A stretch of 64,000 nt of DNA from Hymenobacter sp. BT559. Lineage in GTDB: Bacteria; Bacteroidota; Bacteroidia; Cytophagales; Hymenobacteraceae. Each line of letters starts with the position of its first letter. Within the stretch, counting starts at the first letter, position 1. Positions 42,456 to 51,154 of the stretch are shown here, in pieces. The DNA is taken from positions 186,001 to 250,000 of the forward strand of contig NZ_JAELXV010000005.1 in assembly GCF_016427535.1 (NCBI RefSeq), read 5' to 3'. The translations under genes and the position numbers were made by a program. The notes beneath the pieces were generated by a model. It saw only the letters and a program-made list of their open reading frames with translations. It made no database searches and was not told the DNA's origin.

Positions 42456-42564
42456 GATTAATTCTATTTAGTTTATAATTACTGTCAGACTGAATTGAGT
42501 CTATCATTTAAAGAAGCGCTCTATCAAGTTTGCGCTATCCCAAAAAATATTCTTCCTGTTTCCA

Positions 42565-45183
42565 ATGCCCCAAGATACCCTCAAGCTTCCCGAACTCTCC
42601 CTTATTCTGCTCCTTGGCAGCTCGGGGGCGGGCAAGTCTACGTTTGCCCGGCGCTTGTTTAAGCCCACCGAGATAGTGTCGTCGGACGTGTGCCGGGGGC
42701 TGGTAGCCGACGATGAGAACGACCAATCGGCGAGCGGCGACGCCTTTGAGCTGCTGCACTACCTAGTGGCCAAGCGCCTGAAGCGCGGGCTGCTCACCGT
42801 GGTCGATGCCACCAACGTGCAGGCCGAGAGCCGCAAGCCGCTGGTGGCCCTAGCCCGGCAGTACCACGTGCTGCCGGTGGCCATCGTGCTCGACGTGCCC
42901 GATGCCGTGGCCCACGAGCGCAACGCCCACCGGCCCGAGCGCCGCGGCATGGGCCCGCACGTGATAGCGCGCCACCGCCAAGACCTGCGCCGCAGCCTGC
43001 GCAACCTGCGCGACGAGGGCTTCCGGCACATTTTTCACCTGCGCGGGGTGGAGGAAGTAGACGCCGTGCAGGGCATCTTGCGCGACCGGCTCTACAACAA
43101 CCGCAAGGAGGAAACGGGGCCGTTCGACATCATCGGCGACGTGCACGGCTGCTACGACGAACTGCTGGCGCTGCTGGGCGACCTAGGCTACCAAGTCGAG
43201 GCCGAGCCGGTAGCCGACGTGCGCGACCTCGGCATCCGGGTGACGCCGCCGGCCGGGCGGCGGGCCATTTTCCTAGGTGACTTGGTGGACCGCGGACCTG
43301 CCTCGCCGCAGGTGTTACGCCTGGCAATGAGCATGGTACGCAGCGGCGCGGCGCTGTGCGTGCCCGGTAACCACGACATCAAGCTGCTGCGCCACCTCAA
43401 CGGCAAGAAGGTGACCGCTAACCACGGCCTGGCCGAAACGCTGGCCCAGCTCGAAAGCGAGTCGGACAGCTTCAAGGGGCAGGTGCGGCAGTTTCTGGAT
43501 GGGCTGGTGAGCCACTACGTGCTCGACGGCGGCAAGCTGGTGGTGGCCCACGCCGGCCTCACCGAGGAGATGCAGGGCCGCGGCTCGGGCGCCGTGCGGG
43601 CCTTCGCGCTGTTTGGCGAATCGACCGGCGAAATCGACGAGTTTGGCTTGCCCATCCGCTACGAGTGGGCCCGCGAGTACCGCGGCCGGGCGATGGTGGT
43701 ATTTGGCCACACGCCCGTGCCCGACGCCGAGTGGCTCAACAACACCATTGACATTGACACGGGCTGCGTGTTTGGCGGCCGCCTCACGGCCCTGCGCTAC
43801 CCCGAGCGCGAGCTAGTGGCCGTACCCGCCGCCCGCGTATACTGCGAGCCGGCGCGCCCGCTCAACTACCGCGCCGCCCAGCTCGCGGCGGCCGGCGCAG
43901 CCGCCGAAGGTGACCTCAGCGCCCAGCACCAGCAAGACGACGTGCTCGACATTCGGGACGTCACGGGCAAGCAGTTTATCGAAACCCGCTTGCTGCGCGG
44001 CGTGACCGTGCGCGAAGAAAACGCAGTGGCTGCCCTAGAGGTCATGTCGCGCTTTGCGCTGCACCCCAAGTGGCTGTTGTACCTGCCGCCCACCATGTCG
44101 CCCACCGAAACCTCGGAGTTGCCCGACCTACTCGAGCACCCTGCCGAAGCCTTCGCCTACTACCAAAAGCTGGGCGTGGAGCGCGTGGTGTGCGAAGAAA
44201 AGCACATGGGCAGCCGCGTGGTTGTGGTGCTGGGCAAGGACGAGGCCGCTATCCAGCGCCGCCTGGGGCTGACCGGCGAGGGCATTGGCAAGTGCTACAC
44301 CCGCACCGGCCGCAACTTCTTCACCGACAAAAACCTAGAAACCGCCTTCCTGGCCCGCCTGCGCGACGCCCTAACCACGGCCGGCTTCTGGGACAAATTC
44401 AGCACCGACTGGGTGTGCCTCGATGCTGAGTTGCTGCCGTGGTCGGCCAAGGCCCAGGAGCTGGTGAAAAACCAGTACGCCGCCGTGGCCGCCGCTGCCA
44501 CCGCCGCCCTGCCCCAGGTCGAAGCCGTGCTGGCCGAAGCCGCCGCCCGCGACCTAGAAGGCGCCGAGGCGCTACTAGCCCGCACAACAGCCCGCCGCCA
44601 AGCCGCCGCCGACTACGCCGACGCTTACCGCCGCTACTGCTGGCCCGTGCACTCGCTCGACGACCTCAAGCTGGCGCCCTTCCATCTGCTCGCCACCGAA
44701 GGCAAAACCTACTTCGACCGCGACCACGCCTGGCACATGGAAACCCTGCGCACCCTCGCCCTCGCCGACCCTGGCCTGCTGCGGGCCACGCCCTACCGCG
44801 TGGTGCCCCTAGGTGACCCCAGCGAGGTCGAAAGCGCCATTCAGTGGTGGACCGACCTCACCGCGGCCGGCGGCGAAGGCATGGTGGTGAAGCCCTACGA
44901 CTTCATTCCGCTCAATGCCCGCAGCCTCCTCCAGCCCGCCCTCAAGTGCCGGGGCCGCGAGTACCTGCGCATCATCTACGGCCCCGACTACCTGCTACCC
45001 GGCAACCTGGAGCGCCTGCGCCAGCGCAACGTGAAAACCAAGCGCAACCTTGCCCTGCGCGAGTTCGCCCTCGGTGTGGAAGGCTTAGAAAGGTTCGTGG
45101 CGGGGCAGCCGCTGCGCCGGGTGCATCAGTGCGTGTTTGGCGTGTTGGCGCTGGAAAGCGAGGCGGTGGACCCTAGGTTGTAA
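42565..45183 (+). CDS. pnkp: Polynucleotide kinase-phosphatase Pnkp (RNA repair)
   Basis: Three catalytic domains lie in the canonical order. The 5-prime kinase (about 10-170) has the P-loop GSSGAGKST with K24. The metallophosphatase (about 185-400) has GDVHGCYDE, GDLVDRG, GNHD, AHAGL and GHTPVP. The ligase adenylyltransferase (about 480-872) has K546 in EEKHMGSR and motif V EGMVVKPYDF with K776. The length (872 aa) is normal. Pnkp heals and, with Hen1, seals RNA ends left by ribotoxins. The intact catalytic residues suggest a working enzyme despite the separation from hen1. Confidence 0.95.
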   Translation: MPQDTLKLPELSLILLLGSSGAGKSTFARRLFKPTEIVSSDVCRGLVADDENDQSASGDAFELLHYLVAKRLKRGLLTVVDATNVQAESRKPLVALARQYHVLPVAIVLDVPDAVAHERNAHRPERRGMGPHVIARHRQDLRRSLRNLRDEGFRHIFHLRGVEEVDAVQGILRDRLYNNRKEETGPFDIIGDVHGCYDELLALLGDLGYQVEAEPVADVRDLGIRVTPPAGRRAIFLGDLVDRGPASPQVLRLAMSMVRSGAALCVPGNHDIKLLRHLNGKKVTANHGLAETLAQLESESDSFKGQVRQFLDGLVSHYVLDGGKLVVAHAGLTEEMQGRGSGAVRAFALFGESTGEIDEFGLPIRYEWAREYRGRAMVVFGHTPVPDAEWLNNTIDIDTGCVFGGRLTALRYPERELVAVPAARVYCEPARPLNYRAAQLAAAGAAAEGDLSAQHQQDDVLDIRDVTGKQFIETRLLRGVTVREENAVAALEVMSRFALHPKWLLYLPPTMSPTETSELPDLLEHPAEAFAYYQKLGVERVVCEEKHMGSRVVVVLGKDEAAIQRRLGLTGEGIGKCYTRTGRNFFTDKNLETAFLARLRDALTTAGFWDKFSTDWVCLDAELLPWSAKAQELVKNQYAAVAAAATAALPQVEAVLAEAAARDLEGAEALLARTTARRQAAADYADAYRRYCWPVHSLDDLKLAPFHLLATEGKTYFDRDHAWHMETLRTLALADPGLLRATPYRVVPLGDPSEVESAIQWWTDLTAAGGEGMVVKPYDFIPLNARSLLQPALKCRGREYLRIIYGPDYLLPGNLERLRQRNVKTKRNLALREFALGVEGLERFVAGQPLRRVHQCVFGVLALESEAVDPRL

Positions 45184-45340
45184 GTTACAGTATGCATGAT
45201 AGTGGTATTTGGCTTTTCATTTCTTAATAGCTAAAATGCACAATCGTTTGTGTAATATTACGAGCTTATCCACCTACGCTGGAAGAATGCAAGTGATTTT
45301 GCTGCTTTCACCCATCCAGCGCTGCTAATCCTTTACTGTC

Positions 45341-47416
45341 TTGGTTAAAACTTTCCTTGCTTCTCTGCTTCTGGCGTTGCCCCTTACCTGCGCCGTATCC
45401 CAAGCTCAAGCTCCTAAGCAGGACAAACTGCTTTATGGCGTGGCCTACTACGACGAGTACATGCCTTATGACCGGCTAGATAAGGACGTGGCTATGATGA
45501 AGGCGGCGGGCATCAACGTGGTGCGCATTGCCGAATCGACGTGGAGCACCCTAGAGCCGCAGGAGGGTAAATTTGATTTCTCGCACGTAGACCGGGTGCT
45601 CGATGCTATGCACAAAGCGGGTATTCGGGTTATCATCGGCACGCCGACCTACGCGGTGCCGACGTGGCTGGTGCGCAAGTACCCCGAGGTGCTGGCGACT
45701 ACCAACCGAGGGCCCAACCAATATGGCCCACGCCAGAACATGGATATCAGCAACCCCGACTTTCGGCGCCACGCCGAGGCGGTAATTCGGGCCTTGCTAG
45801 GGCATGTCAAGAACCATCCGGCCATTATCGGGTACCAGGTTGATAACGAGACCAAGGCCTACGGCACGGCCGGGCCGGCGGTACAGAAGCTTTTTGTGCA
45901 GTACATGCGGCAGAAGTTTTCGTCGTTGGATGCGCTGAATAAGGCCTATGGGCTCGACTATTGGAGCAACCGCATCAATTCGTGGGAGGACTTTCCATCG
46001 ATGGTGGGCACCATCAATGCCAGCCTAGGTAGCGAATTCAGCCGGTTTCAGCGTCAACTTGTAACCGACTACTTGGCTTGGCAGGCCGGGCTGGTGCGCG
46101 AGTACAAAAAGCCAACCCAATTCATCACCCAAAACTTTGACCTAGGTTGGCGGGGCCACTCCTTCGGCATTCAACCCGATGTGGACCACTTTGCCGCCGC
46201 CAAGGCACTCGATGTGGCAGGCATAGACATTTACCACCCGAGCCAAGACCAGCTCACGGGCACCGAAATTTCCTTTGGCGGCGACGTGACCCGCGGCATG
46301 AAAGGTGGCCAGAATTACTTCGTGCTCGAAACCGAGGCCCAGGGTTTTCCGCAGTGGCTACCCTACCCGGGGCAGCTACGCTTGCAAGCGTTTAGCCACC
46401 TAGCCTCGGGCGCCAACCTGGTAGAGTACTGGCACTGGAGCAGCATCCACAACTCGGCCGAAACCTATTGGAAGGGTGTGCTCAGCCACGACTTACAGCC
46501 CAATACCATTTACGAAGAGACAAAGACCATTGGGCGCGATTTTCAGCGCCTTACCCCGCAGTTGCTCAACCTCAACAAGACTAACAAGGTCGCCATCCTG
46601 TTCAGCAACGAGGCGCTGACGGCCGAGGGCTGGTTTAATAACGGACTCGACTACAATGGCGTGCTGCGCTCGTTTTACGACCCACTCTACCGCCACAATG
46701 TGGGCTGCGATATGGTAGACCCCAGTAGCCCTGACCTAAATAAGTACTCGCTACTTATCGTGCCGATGTTGTACGCGGCGCCCGCTAGCCTTTTGCAGCG
46801 CCTAGATGCTTATGTGCAGCAGGGCGGCCACCTGCTCGTGACCTACCGCAGTGGCTTTTCGGACGAGAACGTGCAAGTACGTACCACGCCCCAGCCAGGC
46901 GGCCTCAGCAAGGTATGCGGCGTGACCTACGACCAGTTTACGCCCCCCGACAAGGTGGGGCTGCAAGGCGAAGCGTACCAGGCAAAACCGACCGATAACC
47001 AGGTCACCACTTGGATGGAGCTACTCACGCCCACCACGGCCCAGGTGCTGGCTCACTACGACCACCCAGTGTGGGGCAAGTACGCCGCCATCACCGAAAA
47101 CCACTACGGCAAGGGCCTGGCCACGTACGTGGGCTGCCACACCACCGATGCCGTGGTTGAGAAGCTCGTAACCAATGCTGTGCGTAAGGCCGGCCTGTGG
47201 GGCCTAGACCAGGAGACACAGTTCCCATTGATTACTAAAACTGGCCTTAATCAACGGCAGAAACCCGTGCACTATTACTTCAATTATTCGGGTATGCCGG
47301 CTTCGGTGCGCTACCCGCACGGCGCGGGCAAGGAGCTACTGGCAGGCACCACCGTGGCCAAAGGCCAGGCGCTTGCGCTAGCACCCTGGGGCGTGCAGAT
47401 TATAGAGGAGAAATAA
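45341..47416 (+). CDS. GH42 family beta-galactosidase
   Basis: A TTG start gives MVKTFLASLLLALPLTC, a signal peptide ending AQAQ, so the enzyme is exported. The TIM-barrel domain carries the acid/base E170 in YQVDNETKAYG and the nucleophile Glu at 330-332 in FVLETEAQG. The trimerisation domain follows (LNLNKTNKVAILFSNEALTA, then LLIVPMLYAA). The length (691 aa) fits. It acts on terminal beta-galactosides; the natural substrate is unknown. Confidence 0.9.
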   Translation: MVKTFLASLLLALPLTCAVSQAQAPKQDKLLYGVAYYDEYMPYDRLDKDVAMMKAAGINVVRIAESTWSTLEPQEGKFDFSHVDRVLDAMHKAGIRVIIGTPTYAVPTWLVRKYPEVLATTNRGPNQYGPRQNMDISNPDFRRHAEAVIRALLGHVKNHPAIIGYQVDNETKAYGTAGPAVQKLFVQYMRQKFSSLDALNKAYGLDYWSNRINSWEDFPSMVGTINASLGSEFSRFQRQLVTDYLAWQAGLVREYKKPTQFITQNFDLGWRGHSFGIQPDVDHFAAAKALDVAGIDIYHPSQDQLTGTEISFGGDVTRGMKGGQNYFVLETEAQGFPQWLPYPGQLRLQAFSHLASGANLVEYWHWSSIHNSAETYWKGVLSHDLQPNTIYEETKTIGRDFQRLTPQLLNLNKTNKVAILFSNEALTAEGWFNNGLDYNGVLRSFYDPLYRHNVGCDMVDPSSPDLNKYSLLIVPMLYAAPASLLQRLDAYVQQGGHLLVTYRSGFSDENVQVRTTPQPGGLSKVCGVTYDQFTPPDKVGLQGEAYQAKPTDNQVTTWMELLTPTTAQVLAHYDHPVWGKYAAITENHYGKGLATYVGCHTTDAVVEKLVTNAVRKAGLWGLDQETQFPLITKTGLNQRQKPVHYYFNYSGMPASVRYPHGAGKELLAGTTVAKGQALALAPWGVQIIEEK

Positions 47417-47553
47417 TGCGAAGTATTCGTCATGCAAAGCGCAGGTGCGTATTAGCTTCTGCTTGCGATAAAAACCTCTGCGCTACACGAGCTGCTTCGT
47501 TGCACGCTGCATGACCAAACACAGGTTTCTAAATTTTTCTAGCAGCTTTCCTC

Positions 47554-48696
47554 ATGCACTTTTTTCTAAAAAAGTTAACCCTGAGACTTGGCGGGCTACT
47601 CTTGCTGCTGGTGCTGGCTGTCACCACCTTTCTATCATGCAGCCCACAGCTAGGCAGCGCGCCCACTGCCAAGCAGCGGCAGGACTACCACCGCACGGGG
47701 CACTTGGAAGAGGGCAAGTTTGTCAACTCGCCGCCCACTACCGTGATGGCGGGCAGTATGTTTTCGGCATTCCGGCGCATGCTGTTCGAGCACACGCCCA
47801 ATCAAAACCCGGCCGCGCCGCTCCCCATGCAGCGGCTCGACTCGCTGACGATAACTCAGCTCCCGGCCGACCAAGTGCGCGTGACGTGGTTCGGCCACTC
47901 GGCTAGCTTGGTTGAAATAGGCGGTAAAAAAATGCTGCTCGACCCCATGCTGAGCGTGAAGATGGGGCCGCTGGCCCTCGTGACGCCTAAACGGTACAAC
48001 CAGGAGCTGGCTATTTATCCTGAGCAGTTGCCGGCCATCGATGCAGTGCTGATTTCGCACGACCACTATGACCACCTCGACTACCAGACGGTGCTCAAAA
48101 TCAAGGATAAAGTCGGCCGCTTCTACGTGCCGCTGGGCGTGGGTGTGCACCTGCGCCGCTGGGGCGTGGCCGAAAGCCGCATTCGCGAAATGACCTGGGG
48201 CGACTCGGTAAACCTGCCCGGCCTGACGATTATCAGCTCGCAAACACAGCATTTTTCGGGGCGCGGCCTCACCAATCGCAATAGCACCTTCTGGTCGTCG
48301 TGGGTGCTGAAGACACCACGGCACCGCCTGTTCTACAGCGGCGACGGTGGCTACGGCCCCCACTTCAAGAACATTGGCCAGCAGTACGGCCCCTTCGACC
48401 TTGCCCTGATGGAATGTGGCCAGTACGACCGGGCGTGGCCTCAAATCCATATGCAGCCCGAGCAGTCGGTGCAGGCGGCGCTTGATGTGCGTGCGCGCAC
48501 CATGCTGCCCGTGCATTGGGGTGCGTTTACGGAGGCCCACCATCCTTGGAACGAATCGGTGGAGCGGGCCAGTGCGGCCGCGGCCCGTCAAAACCTACCA
48601 CTGGCTACCCCACTGCTGGGGCAACCCGTGGTGCTGGGCGCCCCGCTGCCCCAGCAGCCCTGGTGGCGGGCACAGGGCCTGAGCGAGGCGCAGTAA
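47554..48696 (+). CDS. Metallo-beta-lactamase fold lipoprotein (NAPE-PLD-like)
   Basis: The N-terminus is a lipoprotein signal with Cys at 29 (TTFLSCSPQ). The beta-lactamase fold has TWFGHSASLVEIGGKKMLLD, the zinc motif HDHYDH (169-174), then YSGDGGYGPHFKNIG and MLPVHWGAFTEAHHPW, the pattern of N-acyl-phosphatidylethanolamine phospholipase D-like enzymes. The length is 380 aa. The substrate is inferred only by family. A long palindromic repeat follows. Confidence 0.85.
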   Translation: MHFFLKKLTLRLGGLLLLLVLAVTTFLSCSPQLGSAPTAKQRQDYHRTGHLEEGKFVNSPPTTVMAGSMFSAFRRMLFEHTPNQNPAAPLPMQRLDSLTITQLPADQVRVTWFGHSASLVEIGGKKMLLDPMLSVKMGPLALVTPKRYNQELAIYPEQLPAIDAVLISHDHYDHLDYQTVLKIKDKVGRFYVPLGVGVHLRRWGVAESRIREMTWGDSVNLPGLTIISSQTQHFSGRGLTNRNSTFWSSWVLKTPRHRLFYSGDGGYGPHFKNIGQQYGPFDLALMECGQYDRAWPQIHMQPEQSVQAALDVRARTMLPVHWGAFTEAHHPWNESVERASAAAARQNLPLATPLLGQPVVLGAPLPQQPWWRAQGLSEAQ

Positions 48697-48700
48697 CCTA

Positions 48701-48949
48701 CCTAGGACGGTTCTTTAGTAGTGTGTTGCTCGTTGCTCGTAAGACCCCTCCCCTCCGAGAGAGGGGAGCTAAGCGTAAATCAATATTAAGTCAACTCGAA
48801 CGAGGAGAGCCTTTGGCATTATGTCAAAGGCTCTTCTCTTTTAAAAAAATACTAACAATCGTCGGGCTCCCCTCTCCCGGAGGGGGTAGGGGCCAGGGGG
48901 TCGGGGGTGGGGTCTTACGAGCAACACACTACTAAAGAACCGCCCTAGG
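48701..48949. repeat. Palindromic repeat, GGAGAGGGGAGCC family copy 3
   Basis: Outer arms CCTAGGACGGTTCTTTAGTA (from 48701) and its near complement (to about 48949) continue inward through GTGTTGCTCG and the GAGAGGGGAGC core. The left arm has a tandem TTGCTCG duplication. The loop holds a second hairpin, GAGCCTTTG/CAAAGGCTC, with TTTTAAAA after it, which may end transcription. The rest of the 48697-49102 gap shows no gene. Confidence 0.75.
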
Positions 48950-49020
48950 GTCAAATATCCTGGCTATCGGCGCGTCTACTGCCTCAGCAGATGGATGGGC
49001 GGAGCGCACGTTAACAGCAG

Positions 49021-49046
49021 AAATTAAATCGAATAAAATTTAATTT
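49021..49046. promoter_or_regulatory. AT-rich inverted repeat upstream of alcohol dehydrogenase gene
   Basis: AAATTAAAT (49021-49029) and ATTTAATTT (49038-49046) form a 9-bp inverted repeat 57 nt before the start. It may be an operator; no regulator is identified. Confidence 0.3.
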
Positions 49047-49102
49047 TATAAAACCGATTTATAGATAGGCTGTTCTCCACCATTCCTTGACGCATCATTT
49101 TT

Positions 49103-50116
49103 ATGAAAGCCTACAAACTGCACGAACCCAAAAACCTCGATAATTTCCGCCTAGGTGAGTACGAAGAGCCTACCGTGCGCGACTATGAGGTTAAGATTCA
49201 GGTGAAAGCCGCCTCGCTCAATTACCGCGACTGGGCGCTGGCCAACGGCTGGTTTGGCTACCCCGGCGAGGTGCTGCCCATGATTCCGTTTAGCGACGCG
49301 GCGGGCGTGGTCACGGCTATCGGGGCGGGCGTCACCAAGTTTCAACCCGGCGACCGGGTGGCCATCAACTTCTTCCCCGACTGGCACGATGGCGCTTTTT
49401 CGGCCGACAAAGTGGCGCGCTCCCTAGGTGGCAGCACCGACGGCGTGCTGGCCGAGTACGTGACCTTTCCGGAGGCTGCCGTGGTAAAGGTACCCGACGC
49501 CTTTTCGTTTGAGGAAGCCGCCAGCTTTCCCTGCGCCGGCGTCACGGCCTGGCACGCGCTGGTAGAGCAGGGGCCGCTGCGCCCCGGCGATGTGGTGCTA
49601 CTGCAAGGCACGGGCGGCGTCTCCATCTTCGGTCTGCAAATCGCCAAGCTATTTGGCGCCCAAACTATTATCACCTCTAGCTCGGATGAGAAACTAGCCC
49701 AGGCCAAGGCCCTAGGTGCCGACCACCTCATCAACTACAAGACGACGCCCGACTGGGAAGAGGAAGTCAAGAAGCTGACTGGCGGCCTAGGCGCCACCTA
49801 CGTGCTCGAAGTGGCCGGCCAGATGGCCCGCTCGCTGCGCGCCCTGCGGCCGGGCGGCACGGTATTCCAGATTGGCCAAGTAGACCCTAGCGACGAGGCG
49901 CCCAACCTGCGCATGGTACCTCTCCTCACCCAGCGCCTGCAGGGCATTTACGTGGGCAGCACCCAGATGCTGGCTGACCTAATCCGCGCGTTTGACACCA
50001 ACCAGTTGAAGCCTGTCATTAGCCACGTCTTCGACTTTGAGCAAGCCAAGGATGCGCTGGCCCACATGGGCAACGGCGCGCACTTTGGCAAAATTGTGGT
50101 GCGCGTCGGCCAATAG
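49103..50116 (+). CDS. MDR family NAD(P)-dependent alcohol dehydrogenase/quinone oxidoreductase
   Basis: The GroES-like domain has ASLNYRDWALANGWFG and DAAGVVTAIGAGVTKFQPGDRV. The Rossmann domain has LLQGTGGVSIFGLQIAKLFGA and SSDEKLAQAKALGADHLINY. The catalytic-zinc Cys/His set of classical alcohol dehydrogenases is not present, so it is a zinc-free MDR, probably NADPH-dependent. The length is 337 aa. The substrate is unknown. Confidence 0.88.
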   Translation: MKAYKLHEPKNLDNFRLGEYEEPTVRDYEVKIQVKAASLNYRDWALANGWFGYPGEVLPMIPFSDAAGVVTAIGAGVTKFQPGDRVAINFFPDWHDGAFSADKVARSLGGSTDGVLAEYVTFPEAAVVKVPDAFSFEEAASFPCAGVTAWHALVEQGPLRPGDVVLLQGTGGVSIFGLQIAKLFGAQTIITSSSDEKLAQAKALGADHLINYKTTPDWEEEVKKLTGGLGATYVLEVAGQMARSLRALRPGGTVFQIGQVDPSDEAPNLRMVPLLTQRLQGIYVGSTQMLADLIRAFDTNQLKPVISHVFDFEQAKDALAHMGNGAHFGKIVVRVGQ

Positions 50117-50220
50117 TAGCCGGCGCTCGCCTTTTTCTTTTTCACTCTTAACTTCTAAGCCAGCGCCGACGTTACCTGCGCCGACCTCCTGACTGCTAGT
50201 TAGTTCTTTACTAACCTACT

Positions 50221-50874
50221 ATGTCTTTTGCTGCGCCCACCTTGTCAGCTCCCGCCGACAATTCTGCAATCTCCACTACCCCCACATCACCATCCGGCAA
50301 AGCCCAGCGCGACCTAGCCCTCGTGCAGCGCATTCTGGCCCACCACGATGAGCGCGCCTACGCCGAACTGATGCGCCTCTACCAAAAAACTATCTACCAA
50401 CTGGTACTCAATATAGTACACCGGTCTGACGCCGCCCAGGACGTGACCCTTGAGGTATTTGTGCGTGCCTTCCGCTCGCTGCCTAGCTACAAGCCCGAGT
50501 TTGCGTTCAGCACCTGGCTGTTTCGCATTGCTACCAACCTGGGCATTGCCTACCTGCACCGCCAGCGCCTGCCCACGGTATCGCTCGATGCGCCGCAGTT
50601 TGCGGGCGAAGACACGTCGTTTGACTACCCTGACCCCATGCCTACCCCGCAGGAGGCACTCATACAGCTTCAGCGTATCGAGCGCATGCACTTGGCCGTG
50701 AACAGCCTACCGGCCAAGTACCAGCGCATTGTGCAGCTGCACTACTTCGAGGAGCTGAGCTACGAGGAAATCGCGGAGCGCGAGAACTTGCCACTCGGCA
50801 CTGTGAAAGGCCAATTGCACCGCTGCCGCGGCCTGCTACAGCAGCTCCTGACGCCCGTGCATGATAGCATTTAG
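50221..50874 (+). CDS. ECF RNA polymerase sigma factor
   Basis: Region 2 is seen as YAELMRLYQKTIYQLVLNIV, RSDAAQDVTLEVFVRAFRSL and FSTWLFRIATNLGIAYLHR. Region 4 is seen as YQRIVQLHYFEELSYEEIAE with LPLGTVKGQLHR. The 217 aa length includes a Ser/Thr/Pro-rich N-terminal 35 residues. No anti-sigma gene follows; a palindromic repeat and a permease gene do. Confidence 0.9.
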   Translation: MSFAAPTLSAPADNSAISTTPTSPSGKAQRDLALVQRILAHHDERAYAELMRLYQKTIYQLVLNIVHRSDAAQDVTLEVFVRAFRSLPSYKPEFAFSTWLFRIATNLGIAYLHRQRLPTVSLDAPQFAGEDTSFDYPDPMPTPQEALIQLQRIERMHLAVNSLPAKYQRIVQLHYFEELSYEEIAERENLPLGTVKGQLHRCRGLLQQLLTPVHDSI

Positions 50875-50922
50875 GCGACTGATAGCAAGCACTTAGCGAA
50901 TCGACTGCTTTAAGTAAACCCC

Positions 50923-51021
50923 AAAACCGCCTGTCATGCTGAGCTTGCGAAGCATCTTATCACAGTTGAGCCGACCTAGCTTGATAAGATGCTTCGCAAG
51001 CTCAGCATGACAGGCGGTTTT
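50923..51021. repeat. Perfect 40-bp palindromic repeat, TGCTGAGC family copy 2
   Basis: Arms 50923-50962 and 50982-51021 are exact complements around a 19-nt loop. The arm has AAAACCGCCTGTCATGCTG then AGCTTGCGAAGCATCTTA. It shares the TGTC-TGCTGAGC and GAAGCATCT blocks with the repeat at 30551. Confidence 0.9.
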
Positions 51022-51154
51022 AGGTGTTGTGAATTACTATCAGTTGCTCTGAGCATAAGTCTGGCCACACTAGGAGGCTCGCCCAACGGCGGGCTTTTTC
51101 GCGCCCTAGGTGGTAATCTTGGGGACCTCCCCACCAAGCGGCCCGCTTCTGCCT

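Noticed and set aside
47650..48591. 313-codon minus-strand frame in the metallo-beta-lactamase gene
   Set aside because: Antisense shadow of a gene with an intact HDHYDH motif.
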